This document shows positions 8,869 through 16,479 of a stretch of DNA of 64,000 nt, in pieces (positions within the stretch are counted from its first letter, which is position 1; each line of letters opens with the position of its first letter). The notes beneath the pieces were generated by a model that was not told where the DNA came from, ran no database searches, and worked only from the letters and a program-made list of their open reading frames with translations. The stretch comes from Virgibacillus salexigens (GTDB lineage: Bacteria > Bacillota > Bacilli > Bacillales > Amphibacillaceae), in contig NZ_BNEO01000003.1 of assembly GCF_014905415.1 (NCBI RefSeq), positions 186,001-250,000 of the forward strand, given 5' to 3'. The position numbers and the translations under genes are program-made.

Positions 8869-10269
8869 ATGAGTTCTACCTCAAAAATTACAGACTTTGA
8901 AGCTAGTTTTATATCAGATGAAACGTATGAAGACATTCAAAATAAAATATACATAAAAACCAAAAATGAGTTTATAACATGGGAAAAGATCGAAACCATC
9001 AAAGATAAAGATACCGGCCTTCATGGCTATGTTCTACAGAACCCCAATACAGAGGAAGTTGTTATCAGTTTTCGTGGGACGGAAACCCCAAAAACGTCGA
9101 CGAAACAAGTAGAACAAAAGTATGTTGGTTCACCCTCCCAAGATGCTCGCTTAGCCGGAGCTGGAGGAGGAGCAATACTAAAAGATGGTAATCTGATTTA
9201 TGAAACGAAAGACACGGACTTTTCCGAATTCGTAAAAGATGTTCAGGAAGATGTAGAGGGAATCGTCCTTGGTGATTCCAATTATAGCAAAAAAGAATAT
9301 GGAAAAACAGATTATTTGGCCACTCCATCTCAAGATGCAGCTCTCGCTACTGGTAAGGCTAAGTTAAACCCCAACGATCAAACCATCACGTATACCAATA
9401 AAAATCAATTTACCGAAGCGGATCATGTTGTAAATAAATATGTGCAGAAATATGGAGCCAATAATATTACCTTTGTTGGTCACTCATTAGGCGGTGGCCT
9501 TGCTCAATATTATGCAGTTGAGTATGATTCGAATGCCGTTACCTTTGCTGCAGCGGATGTCTTTGATTTATTATCTGAAGAAAATCAAAAGCGAGCATTA
9601 AGTGGTGAGTTTAAGGATAATGTCATTTCTTACACCTATCCGGATGATGCTGTAGGAACTTTCTATAAAGATTCGATTGGTTCTGTTTACTATATGGGTA
9701 ATCCGGCAGAAGGAGGCTGGGGATTAAGTAGCCACGGCATTAAGAATTATATGGCTAATAGCATGTATGGTGAGGAAGGCTATTTCTTGCCGGGGCTATT
9801 ATACGATGAAAAGATACAAGATCAATTAACGATGTCTCCTCTAGTTTTGAAAAATAGTGGTGTTTCTGACTTTCATATTCGTATCCAGTCCAGTTTAATG
9901 GATGGTTACGTTACCGAGATGAAGGAAAGTGAGGAACAAATTGCAGCCACAAGAAAGGCATTGACGCATTTTCTCGATGACTACATAACCACGATGACCG
10001 AATTGAAAAATAAATACATGAGTGCTGTCGGTGTTGGCAAGTATGATAAGTTACATGCTTCTCATGTAGAGGAAATTTTCCATGATCTAACAGATATTGG
10101 GCCAGAAGGGTTGCCCATGCTATTGGATATCGGTGAATTGGAAGACCTATTGGCCAAACTCCAAAAATCTCATTTAGATACAGGAGACATTGCTTACAAT
10201 ATGGATAAGATGAGCAAGGACTTTGCCCATATGGATCAATTACTTGCTCAATGGTTACAACTTAAATAA
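8869..10269 (+). CDS. TslA-like lipase, possible type VII-secreted toxin
   Basis: A 466-residue alpha/beta-hydrolase of the class 3 lipase/Mbeg1-like group. EVVISFRGTE (about 63-72) marks the oxyanion strand, GHSLGG (204-209) gives nucleophile Ser206, YPDDAVG gives Asp259 or 260, and SSHG gives His289. No Sec signal is present. After residue 320 the protein is almost wholly helical (IRIQSSLMDGYVTEMKESEEQIAATRKAL onward), like the C-terminal secretion domain of S. aureus TslA, a lipase with a reversed LXG layout and similar length. Neighbours agree: DUF1433 lipoproteins diverge upstream and a small helical protein follows 32 bases later. An odd internal repeat (SPSQDARLA near 88, TPSQDAALA near 162) precedes the nucleophile. 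Alternative: a cytoplasmic lipase. Confidence 0.75.
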   Translation: MSSTSKITDFEASFISDETYEDIQNKIYIKTKNEFITWEKIETIKDKDTGLHGYVLQNPNTEEVVISFRGTETPKTSTKQVEQKYVGSPSQDARLAGAGGGAILKDGNLIYETKDTDFSEFVKDVQEDVEGIVLGDSNYSKKEYGKTDYLATPSQDAALATGKAKLNPNDQTITYTNKNQFTEADHVVNKYVQKYGANNITFVGHSLGGGLAQYYAVEYDSNAVTFAAADVFDLLSEENQKRALSGEFKDNVISYTYPDDAVGTFYKDSIGSVYYMGNPAEGGWGLSSHGIKNYMANSMYGEEGYFLPGLLYDEKIQDQLTMSPLVLKNSGVSDFHIRIQSSLMDGYVTEMKESEEQIAATRKALTHFLDDYITTMTELKNKYMSAVGVGKYDKLHASHVEEIFHDLTDIGPEGLPMLLDIGELEDLLAKLQKSHLDTGDIAYNMDKMSKDFAHMDQLLAQWLQLK

Positions 10270-10301
10270 TGCAGTTTTGAAGTAGAAAAGTGGTGGGTTG
10301 A

Positions 10302-10622
10302 ATGGAGGATAAGGATATTACTGACTGGTGGCAAAACTATTTAGAAACGAATAGGCAAGAAAAAGAGTTGAAAAAACAAATAAGAACTGATTTAGAATCA
10401 AATGTGGAATACTTCAAGCAATACCTTACCCATTGTTATGCGGTTCAACCGCTTTCGGAAAAGCATCGAGATATCATAAATAAATTAGAACATAACTTTG
10501 ATGGGAAGGCAAACCAAGCACTATTACAACGATTCGAAAAGAACCAGTTTAACCTTATGGAAATTAATCTCATGTACAGAGATATCTATGAAAATATAAA
10601 GCTGAAATCTTGGTTTGGGTAG
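10302..10622 (+). CDS. Small helical protein, possible lipase partner
   Basis: I do not recognise this 106-residue protein. It is soluble, highly charged and predicted helical throughout (TDWWQNYLETNRQEKELKKQ at the start; many Glu, Lys, Gln), with no signal peptide or membrane segment. It begins 32 bases after the lipase stop in the same direction, so it is probably co-transcribed. Small helical partners bind the targeting domains of LXG and TslA-type toxins; that role is inferred only from size, shape and position. The WW at residues 9-10 is not a WXG100 motif. Confidence 0.6.
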   Translation: MEDKDITDWWQNYLETNRQEKELKKQIRTDLESNVEYFKQYLTHCYAVQPLSEKHRDIINKLEHNFDGKANQALLQRFEKNQFNLMEINLMYRDIYENIKLKSWFG

Positions 10623-10653
10623 TGTGGACCAAGGAGTGTAATATTAACTGTAT

Positions 10654-10674
10654 AAGTAAGCATACTTACTTTTG
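10654..10674. terminator. Inverted repeat after the lipase operon
   Basis: AAGTAAG, CATA, CTTACTT form a perfect 7-bp stem followed by TT, 32 bases after the preceding stop. It could be a weak terminator or an operator. No gene is seen in 10675-10861. Confidence 0.4.
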
Positions 10675-10861
10675 GGGCAACATTCATTAGATTCATGCTA
10701 TTTTATTTATGGACGACATTGTAAAAGTTGACGGGATAGTTCTTTTTAAAATTAAAATGATTATTAACATGACTGTATTATAAATGTAAAGAATAGAAAT
10801 TAGTTATTAGTAGGTAATAAAAATTAGTATTGACAGGAAGTTAAAAGATGGAGGGATAAAT

Positions 10862-11227
10862 ATCATATACCAAGCCATTAATCTAAGGGAAAAATTATCA
10901 AAATTCAGTGATCACTGGTCTCCCAAAATTATTAGTGAAATAAATGACTATCAATTTAAGTTAGTCAAAATACAAGGTGATTTTGTGTGGCATGATCACA
11001 AGCATACGGATGAAGTATTTATTGTGTTACAAGGTGAAATGTCGATCCTATTTCGAGATGGGAAAGTTAAACTCTCTCAAGGAGAGATGTTTGTGGTACC
11101 AAAAGGGATAGAGCATAAGACTTTTTCCGAAACGGAATGTCATGCCATGATAGTTGAACCTAAAGGTGTAGTCAACACTGGTGAGGTTGAATCTGGATTA
11201 ACTGCCGAAAATGATGTTTGGATTTAA
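10862..11227 (+). CDS. Cupin-domain protein lacking a standard start
   Basis: A small cupin of about 121 residues: WHDHKHTDEVFIVLQGEM is cupin motif 1 (metal-binding His, His, Glu) and GEMFVVPKGIEHK is motif 2. Related proteins begin close to the segment YQAINLREKLSKFSDHWSPK, which is encoded here from 10868, well upstream of the first GTG (10985). GGAGGG (10850-10855) is correctly placed, but the codons after it read ATA AAT ATC ATA TAC with no ATG, GTG or TTG. Either a rare ATC/ATA start is used or the start was lost and the gene is dead. Function is unknown; cupins of this size are often metal-dependent dioxygenases or isomerases. Confidence 0.65.
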   Translation: MIYQAINLREKLSKFSDHWSPKIISEINDYQFKLVKIQGDFVWHDHKHTDEVFIVLQGEMSILFRDGKVKLSQGEMFVVPKGIEHKTFSETECHAMIVEPKGVVNTGEVESGLTAENDVWI

Positions 11228-11398
11228 GGAATATTATTCTATTACTTATATTGAATAGAAAAACGATAGGTATATATTTTTCATTGGTACATTTGAAAAA
11301 GACAAGTTTTAAACGCATCAGCTTAATATTACTAATTTAACTAGTGATAGATTAGAGGCAAATGATTCAACAAGATTTCCGAGGTCGAAATGAACTAT

Positions 11399-11430
11399 CG
11401 AACGCTTTTCTGGTCCAAGAAAAGCGTTCG
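11399..11430. terminator. Long perfect hairpin downstream of DUF4256 gene
   Basis: CGAACGCTTTTCT and AGAAAAGCGTTCG form a perfect 13-bp stem with loop GGTCCA, 14 bases past the DUF4256 stop. T runs lie inside the stem rather than after it, so it may act as a terminator or mRNA-stabilising hairpin. The rest of 11228-11398 has no gene. Confidence 0.55.
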
Positions 11431-11443
11431 ATCATGGAATCAT

Positions 11444-12007
11444 TCACACGCTTAACGAGCCACGGAATCCTCTGGCACCATAGTAAGAGGATGCGCCGTT
11501 GTGATAGACGAAGACATGCCCGAAGCGGTAATCGCAAAAAAGGGCACCGCCGAGTTCTCTGATATCAGAGGGGGTTTGTACCCAACTTGATGTTTTTAAA
11601 TCGAAATCTTCAAGTTGCTGCAATGCTCGATATTGTTCTTCCGTTAAAATTTCAATGCCCATGTCAGTTGCCATATCAAAAGCATTATTTTCCGGTTTGT
11701 GTTTTTTCCTTGACTCCAGCGCTTCTCGGTCATAACAAACACTTCTACGACCTTTTGGGCTTTCTTTTGAACAATCATAAAAAATAAATTCGTTCTTCTT
11801 TTTATCATAAATAACGACATCTGGTTCGCCGCCAGTTCGTTCCATTTCGTTGAGTGACCATAGTTTTTCAGTGTTATTAGCCAACTTTGCTTGAACGTTA
11901 TCCCATTCCAGTCCTTTATGGCGGTGCATGTTTTTTTCAAAACGATCTCTCAATGCATGTAATAACGCTTCACGCTGTTCCTTTGATAATTCCTGTTTAT
12001 TCGTCAC
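11444..12007 (-). CDS. DUF4256 family protein
   Basis: A 187-residue soluble protein of unknown function that I recognise as DUF4256 from LHALRDRFEKNMHRHKGLEW near the start, GGEPDVVIYDKKKNEFIFYDCS near residue 60 and LGGALFCDYRFGHVFVYHNGA near the end. The GTG at 12005-12007 is preceded by AAGGAGGAAAC, a very strong site. No catalytic signature is evident. It stands alone between a cupin and the tat genes, with its own downstream hairpin, so it is probably monocistronic. Confidence 0.8.
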   Translation of the reverse strand: MTNKQELSKEQREALLHALRDRFEKNMHRHKGLEWDNVQAKLANNTEKLWSLNEMERTGGEPDVVIYDKKKNEFIFYDCSKESPKGRRSVCYDREALESRKKHKPENNAFDMATDMGIEILTEEQYRALQQLEDFDLKTSSWVQTPSDIRELGGALFCDYRFGHVFVYHNGASSYYGARGFRGSLSV

Positions 12008-12216
12008 GATCGTTTCCTCCTTATTGTTTTTATTCCGTAATAGTTTAAGTATATATAAATGTAGCTTGATAATAAAATCGTTTCAATAAGTGGTTGAATT
12101 CAGTTTACAATAAATCTTAGGATAAAGTAAATGCCTTCTTCACCCTTATCAACCATTCAACCCATTCATAATAAGTAATAGAGTAGAAGAATGAAGAAGT
12201 AAAACGGAGGTATGTA

Positions 12217-12345
12217 GTGAGGTTCGTTTTGGAATTACATGTTGTCAGTATGCTATATGCTGTCATTCTATTTATTCCTATTGAACGGATGTTAAATAGC
12301 CGCAATTTTCATTCGAAATCGCGGCTTATGTACAGTTTTTTCTGA
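12217..12345 (+). CDS. Possible 42-residue hydrophobic peptide
   Basis: GTG at 12217 follows GGAGG (12206-12210) at 6 bases and opens a 42-codon frame beginning MRFVLELHVVSMLYAVILF, one possible membrane segment. A hairpin (AGCCGC...GCGGCT, 12298-12325) lies inside the 3' end of the frame and may instead be a terminator. I know no family match. The ribosome site is the main support; the rest of 12008-12378 shows no gene. Confidence 0.3.
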   Translation: MRFVLELHVVSMLYAVILFIPIERMLNSRNFHSKSRLMYSFF

Positions 12346-12378
12346 ATGAATGCTACCAGTCACATCGTTCCTCATGTG

Positions 12379-13116
12379 TTAAGATTCGGATACACGTTGC
12401 CTGGTTAATACCCATTTCGATAATTGAATACTAATCTCGTATAGCAGGATGAGAGGTAATGCTACAATTAATGGCATGACAAGATCCGGTGGAGTTAACA
12501 TGGTACATATAATAATTAATACAAAATAGGCATACTTCCTGATTTTCTTCATAAAATCTGGAGTTAGAATTCCAAGTGTTGTTAGGAACATGACAATGAT
12601 TGGAAGTTCAAATAAAAAGGCAAATGGTATCGTCATTCCAAATAAAAATTTAAAGTAGCGGTCCACGGTTAACATAACTTCAAACATACCTTCAGATAAG
12701 GAAAGAATAAAAGGGAATATCAGCTTTACAAAAACTGCATAACCAAATACAAGACCACCAATAAATAATAAAAATAAGAAAGGGATGTATGATAAAGAAA
12801 CCTTTCTTTCTTTTGCAGTTAACCCTGGCTTCACAAACGCCCAAATCTCATATGCGATGACAGGAATGATGCCCGTCAGTCCCACTAATCCGGCCATGCG
12901 GAAGTAAATCCAGATGATTTCCGAAGGGCTGATTACCATTAAATCGATATCAATATCATTGATAAAAAATGTGTAAATATAATCCACAAAAAGAAAACCT
13001 GTTAAAAAAAATAAAACAAACCAGCCAACGGTTACAAAGATTCGATTTCTTAATTCCGACAGATGACCAACGATATCCATTTCATTTTTGACCTTCCATT
13101 GGATTTCATTCTCCAA
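12379..13116 (-). CDS. tatC: Twin-arginine translocase subunit TatC
   Basis: TatC is the multi-spanning receptor of the Tat pathway, which exports folded proteins. The 245-residue protein has the cytoplasmic N-terminal DIVGHLSELRNRIF, the FVKPGLTAKERK loop and six hydrophobic segments, all family hallmarks. TTG at 13116 is chosen because AAAGGAG precedes it; an upstream ATG would add an unlikely 19-residue extension. It follows tatA by 68 bases and phoD further up, matching the phoD-tatAd-tatCd cluster of B. subtilis, where this translocase serves mainly PhoD. Confidence 0.94.
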   Translation of the reverse strand: MENEIQWKVKNEMDIVGHLSELRNRIFVTVGWFVLFFLTGFLFVDYIYTFFINDIDIDLMVISPSEIIWIYFRMAGLVGLTGIIPVIAYEIWAFVKPGLTAKERKVSLSYIPFLFLLFIGGLVFGYAVFVKLIFPFILSLSEGMFEVMLTVDRYFKFLFGMTIPFAFLFELPIIVMFLTTLGILTPDFMKKIRKYAYFVLIIICTMLTPPDLVMPLIVALPLILLYEISIQLSKWVLTRQRVSES

Positions 13117-13184
13117 ATTGGTAACTCCTTTCTTATAACATACAGGAAGATGCAGGGGTTCCCACATCTTCACCTGTCCAATAA

Positions 13185-13379
13185 TTATTCAACATTTTTA
13201 TTAACACTGGTTTTTTCTTCATTATCTGTGTCTCTTGTTAAATCATTCGTAGCTTTCTTAAATTCTTTCAACGTTTGCCCAGTTGCTTTTCCGATTTCTG
13301 GTAGCTTTTTTGGTCCAAAAATTACCAAAGCAATGATTAAGATCAAGATTAACCCTGGTATACCGATTGAGGATAACAT
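13185..13379 (-). CDS. tatA: Twin-arginine translocase subunit TatA
   Basis: TatA forms the oligomeric pore element of the Tat system. The 64-residue protein has one N-terminal membrane helix ([19 protein letters not shown]), the hinge [11 protein letters not shown] and an amphipathic helix ending in a charged tail. ATG at 13379 follows GAAGGTG; an ATG at 13409 would put ten residues before the membrane helix. It lies between phoD and tatC on the same strand. Confidence 0.94.
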   Translation of the reverse strand: MLSSIGIPGLILILIIALVIFGPKKLPEIGKATGQTLKEFKKATNDLTRDTDNEEKTSVNKNVE

Positions 13380-13455
13380 TGATACACCTTCCTTCATCCA
13401 TTTATACAAGTTGTATGTCTAAAGACCCCTATCCACTCCTACTGATACGTTAGCA

Positions 13456-13482
13456 AAAAGGTCCTCATCTAAGGGACCTTTT
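13456..13482 (-). terminator. Terminator between phoD and tatA
   Basis: AAAAGGTCC pairs perfectly with GGACCTTTT; read on the minus strand the stem is followed by TTTTT GC. It lies 7 bases after the phoD stop, so it probably limits read-through from phoD into tatA-tatC. Confidence 0.75.
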
Positions 13483-13488
13483 CACAAA

Positions 13489-15237
13489 TCAATTTCCCGT
13501 TCCATTGCCTTGTTTCTGTACTTGTTTGTCATGTGCTTTATCTTGCGCTTTAATGCGGTCTTCTTCCACCTCACTCGATTGCTTCTTATGTGTAGACAAT
13601 GGCTTGTCCTGTTTGGAAACTAAACCAGGCTGGTCGTGTTTTATCTCAAACGATGCCCTTGTATGGATTGGTGCGCCAGGTTGGCTTACATAGGATACGA
13701 CACGGTAATCTGCCGTCCATTTCTCAGGTGTTACCTGACACCGCACATATCCTCGGAAGTCATTGAAAAATTTGATATGTGGATTTTCTTCTAAAATCGC
13801 ATCGGTATCCTGACGCTTTTCACTTCCATCCCCACCTGAAGTGATTGAAGTTCCGACAAATTCTGACCCAAGCGTTGCTGAATCCGGGTCGTCAAAGTCG
13901 GTCTTAATATCTCCAGCCCAGTTTGCATGGACATCTCCTGTCAAAACAACTAAGTTCTTGACATCATTTTCTTGTACGTATTCGAGTATACGATCACGAT
14001 TGGCAGAATAACCATCCCAAGCATCCATATTGTAAAGAACTTCACCATCAATATCATTATTAAGTTGATTAAAGAAGATTTGTTGAGCTAACACATTCCA
14101 ACGGGCATTCGAGCGTCCAAGACCTTCTAACAACCAGTTCTCCTGTTCATTTCCAAGTAAGGTACGATTCGGGTCAGTAGATTCCTCGTTTGGAGGTTTG
14201 ATGCCATCTCCGTTTGCTTGATTATCGCGGTATTGACGGGTATCTAGAACATTAAATTCAATTAAATCCCCATAAGTAAAACGGCGATATAAATTCATAT
14301 CTGCTCCTTGCGGAAGGCTGGACTCTCGTAAAGGCATGTGTTCGTAGTAAGCTTGATAGGCGTGGATTCGTCTTCGGATGAATTCTTCAACAGATTGATC
14401 TCTTTCCGGAATATCATCGGCATAATTATTTTCTACTTCATGGTCATCCCAGGTAACGATCCATGGAAATGCTGCATGAGCTGACTGAAGGTATTTGTCT
14501 GTTTTATATTGCGCATGTCTGTTTCGATAATCGTCTAATGACATAATTTCCGGGCTGCTATGTGTGCGAACGTTCCCTGTAGTTGCAACATATTCGTTTG
14601 GCCCATATTCATAAATATAGTCTCCAAGATGTATGACGAAATCTAGCTTTTCTTCGGCCATATGCTTATAAGCAGTATAGAATCCATGTTCGAATTGTTG
14701 GCAAGAGGCAAAAGCAAAGCTTAATTTTCCTAGGTTTTTACCAGGTGCAGGCAATGTTTTTGTTTTTCCAATTGGGCTTACTTCATACCCTGCTTTGAAA
14801 CGGTAATAATAATCACGGTTCGGCTCAAGGTCAAAAACTTCCACATGTACGGAGTGAGCCAGTTCGGGACGGGCAAGTTCTGTACCATGATTAATGATAT
14901 GTTTAAAATGCTTGTCTTCCGAAATTTCCCATTCCACAGGGACATTATAGCTTGGCATTCCTCCATTGTTTAAAGGCTCAGGAGCCAGTCTTGTCCACAG
15001 TACAACACTATCAGATAGCGGATCTCCGGAAGCAACACCTAATTTAAATGGATAGCCAGTAAATTGTGGAGAAGCCTCTACTTTTAATCCATTAAATTGA
15101 CTTGCTAAAGTCATTCCTAGAGCAATACCAGCTACCTTTGTAGTCTGGGATAAAAAATTCCTCCGATCCATCGAATGATTGAGCAGACGTTCGGACTCCG
15201 ATTTGAGCATTTTCTCCAAATTTCGTTCTTTACTCAT
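13489..15237 (-). CDS. phoD: Alkaline phosphatase/phosphodiesterase PhoD, Tat exported
   Basis: PhoD is a secreted phosphodiesterase/alkaline phosphatase that attacks teichoic acids and other phosphoesters outside the cell, normally under phosphate limitation. The 582-residue protein has a twin-arginine signal (MDRRNFLS, Arg25-Arg26, then a hydrophobic stretch). Family motifs include FKLGVASGDPLSDSVVLWTRL, FVIHLGDYIYEY (metal ligand) and VVLTGDVHANW. ATG at 15237 follows AAAGGAG. The tail after residue 560 is polar and charged (KQSSEVEEDRIKAQDKAHDK). I could not find a convincing PhoP box upstream. tatA and tatC follow, supplying its exporter. Confidence 0.94.
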   Translation of the reverse strand: MSKERNLEKMLKSESERLLNHSMDRRNFLSQTTKVAGIALGMTLASQFNGLKVEASPQFTGYPFKLGVASGDPLSDSVVLWTRLAPEPLNNGGMPSYNVPVEWEISEDKHFKHIINHGTELARPELAHSVHVEVFDLEPNRDYYYRFKAGYEVSPIGKTKTLPAPGKNLGKLSFAFASCQQFEHGFYTAYKHMAEEKLDFVIHLGDYIYEYGPNEYVATTGNVRTHSSPEIMSLDDYRNRHAQYKTDKYLQSAHAAFPWIVTWDDHEVENNYADDIPERDQSVEEFIRRRIHAYQAYYEHMPLRESSLPQGADMNLYRRFTYGDLIEFNVLDTRQYRDNQANGDGIKPPNEESTDPNRTLLGNEQENWLLEGLGRSNARWNVLAQQIFFNQLNNDIDGEVLYNMDAWDGYSANRDRILEYVQENDVKNLVVLTGDVHANWAGDIKTDFDDPDSATLGSEFVGTSITSGGDGSEKRQDTDAILEENPHIKFFNDFRGYVRCQVTPEKWTADYRVVSYVSQPGAPIHTRASFEIKHDQPGLVSKQDKPLSTHKKQSSEVEEDRIKAQDKAHDKQVQKQGNGTGN

Positions 15238-15686
15238 TTCAATTTCTCCTTTCTTACATGATTTGCATGAAAAATATAAAATATTTGAAATCACCTTCAG
15301 TATAAAAAAGGAATATAAACTGTATTTAAATGGAAATAAAAGATTCTGTAAAAGAAATTAGGAATATATAAGCATGAGCAAGGTGCTGGTTCCATGTGCC
15401 CTCCTAGTCGAAATCTAGTTGTGTGCTTAAGATGTTCTTGCAATGGAAGCTATATTTCATTCTTTTTCTAGGTAACAATATCTAACAAAATCTACCTAAA
15501 AATTTGATAGTTATTCATAATCTAATTTTTGATTAATGTTAATTATTCATATTATCTACATCATTTCTTAATATTAGTGTTCCAACTATAAAAAATATTG
15601 AAGCTTGCCTAATCATCAAAAAAACATGGGAGGCTTTGAATATAATTAAAACGTTGTTCTTTTTCATTACAATTAACAAAATATTC
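15238..15686. other. AT-rich divergent intergenic region
   Basis: About 450 bases between divergent phoD and the FadR-type gene. It is very AT rich and must hold the phoD promoter, but I find no convincing PhoP direct repeats, hairpin or small gene. Confidence 0.5.
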
Positions 15687-15745
15687 TTGCTTAAATAATT
15701 ATTTTATTCTATACTGTATCAAACTGGACCACCCAATTTACCAGT
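15687..15745 (+). promoter_or_regulatory. Promoter and operator for the 2-hydroxyglutarate operon
   Basis: TTGCTT (15687-15692) and TATACT (15710-15715) are spaced by 17 bp, a good sigma-A promoter. Just downstream, ACTGG (15723-15727) and CCAGT (15741-15745) form an inverted repeat with 13 bases between, where a GntR-family repressor would block the polymerase. Autoregulation by the next gene is inferred. Confidence 0.6.
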
Positions 15746-15767
15746 ATGTGAAAAGAGGAATGGTGAT

Positions 15768-16463
15768 ATGGATTTTTCGCCGGTAAAGAAGCAGCGGGTC
15801 TATCGGGAGATTGTTCGCCAGCTAAGAAAAAAGATAGAGGAGGGAGAGATTGCTTTAGGAGAACAATTACCATCCGAACGTAATCTAGCAGAAAGTCTTT
15901 CGGTGTCGAGAAGTTCTGTTAAGGAAGCCTTTAGCGTATTGGAATCTGTAGGTGTAGTGGAGATTAAACAAGGCAGTGGAGTTTACCTGCGTAATAACAA
16001 CCATAACGATGTGATTGCAAAAATCAATGCGATTATTCATGGGGTTTCTGTTGATATTGTAGAGTTAATGGAGTTTAGACTAGCTTTAGAGCGAGATACT
16101 GCGTATTATGCGGCAATTCGTGGGAACAGGGAAGAAATCAGCAATATTGCAAGCGCATATCGTAATTTAGAAATGGCCGCAGAACAGAATGAGAATGGAG
16201 CGGAAGAAGATTTAGCCTTCCATATGGCAATAGCAAGAGCCGCGGGCAATTCAATTGTTGAGAGAGTCATGTATATGTTATCTAGTGAAGTTCGAGAAGG
16301 ATTGAAGGAAAGCAGGGAAAGCACATTACATGTACCAGCAAGATCCAGTATGGTGCTTAAGGAACATAAAGCAATATATGATGCGATCAAAAATGGAAGC
16401 GCTAACATAGCGAGGGAAGCAATGGCTGTTCATCTAGAAGGCGTTCGAAAACGTTATTTATAG
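15768..16463 (+). CDS. FadR-subfamily GntR regulator
   Basis: A 231-residue transcription factor with an N-terminal winged helix (YREIVRQLRKKIEEGEIALGEQLPSERNLAESLSVSRSSVKEAF) and a C-terminal all-helical FCD ligand domain; DLAFHMAIARAAGN carries residues expected to bind the metal or acid. FadR-type proteins usually sense hydroxy- or other carboxylates. It heads an operon with an NRAMP-like transporter (16 bases on) and L-2-hydroxyglutarate oxidase, so it probably responds to that acid or a relative. GAGGAATGGTGAT precedes the ATG. Confidence 0.88.
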   Translation: MDFSPVKKQRVYREIVRQLRKKIEEGEIALGEQLPSERNLAESLSVSRSSVKEAFSVLESVGVVEIKQGSGVYLRNNNHNDVIAKINAIIHGVSVDIVELMEFRLALERDTAYYAAIRGNREEISNIASAYRNLEMAAEQNENGAEEDLAFHMAIARAAGNSIVERVMYMLSSEVREGLKESRESTLHVPARSSMVLKEHKAIYDAIKNGSANIAREAMAVHLEGVRKRYL

Positions 16464-16479
16464 CAAAGGGGGAAAATAA

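Noticed and set aside
10302-10622. WXG100 protein
   Set aside because: The WW pair is at residues 9-10 and there is no central WXG turn between two helices.
11362-11787. Plus-strand open frames opposite the DUF4256 gene
   Set aside because: They lack family resemblance and good ribosome sites; the minus-strand gene with AAGGAGGAAAC explains the region.
15238-15600. PhoP box upstream of phoD
   Set aside because: TGTAAA-like hexamers occur but not as evenly spaced direct repeats.
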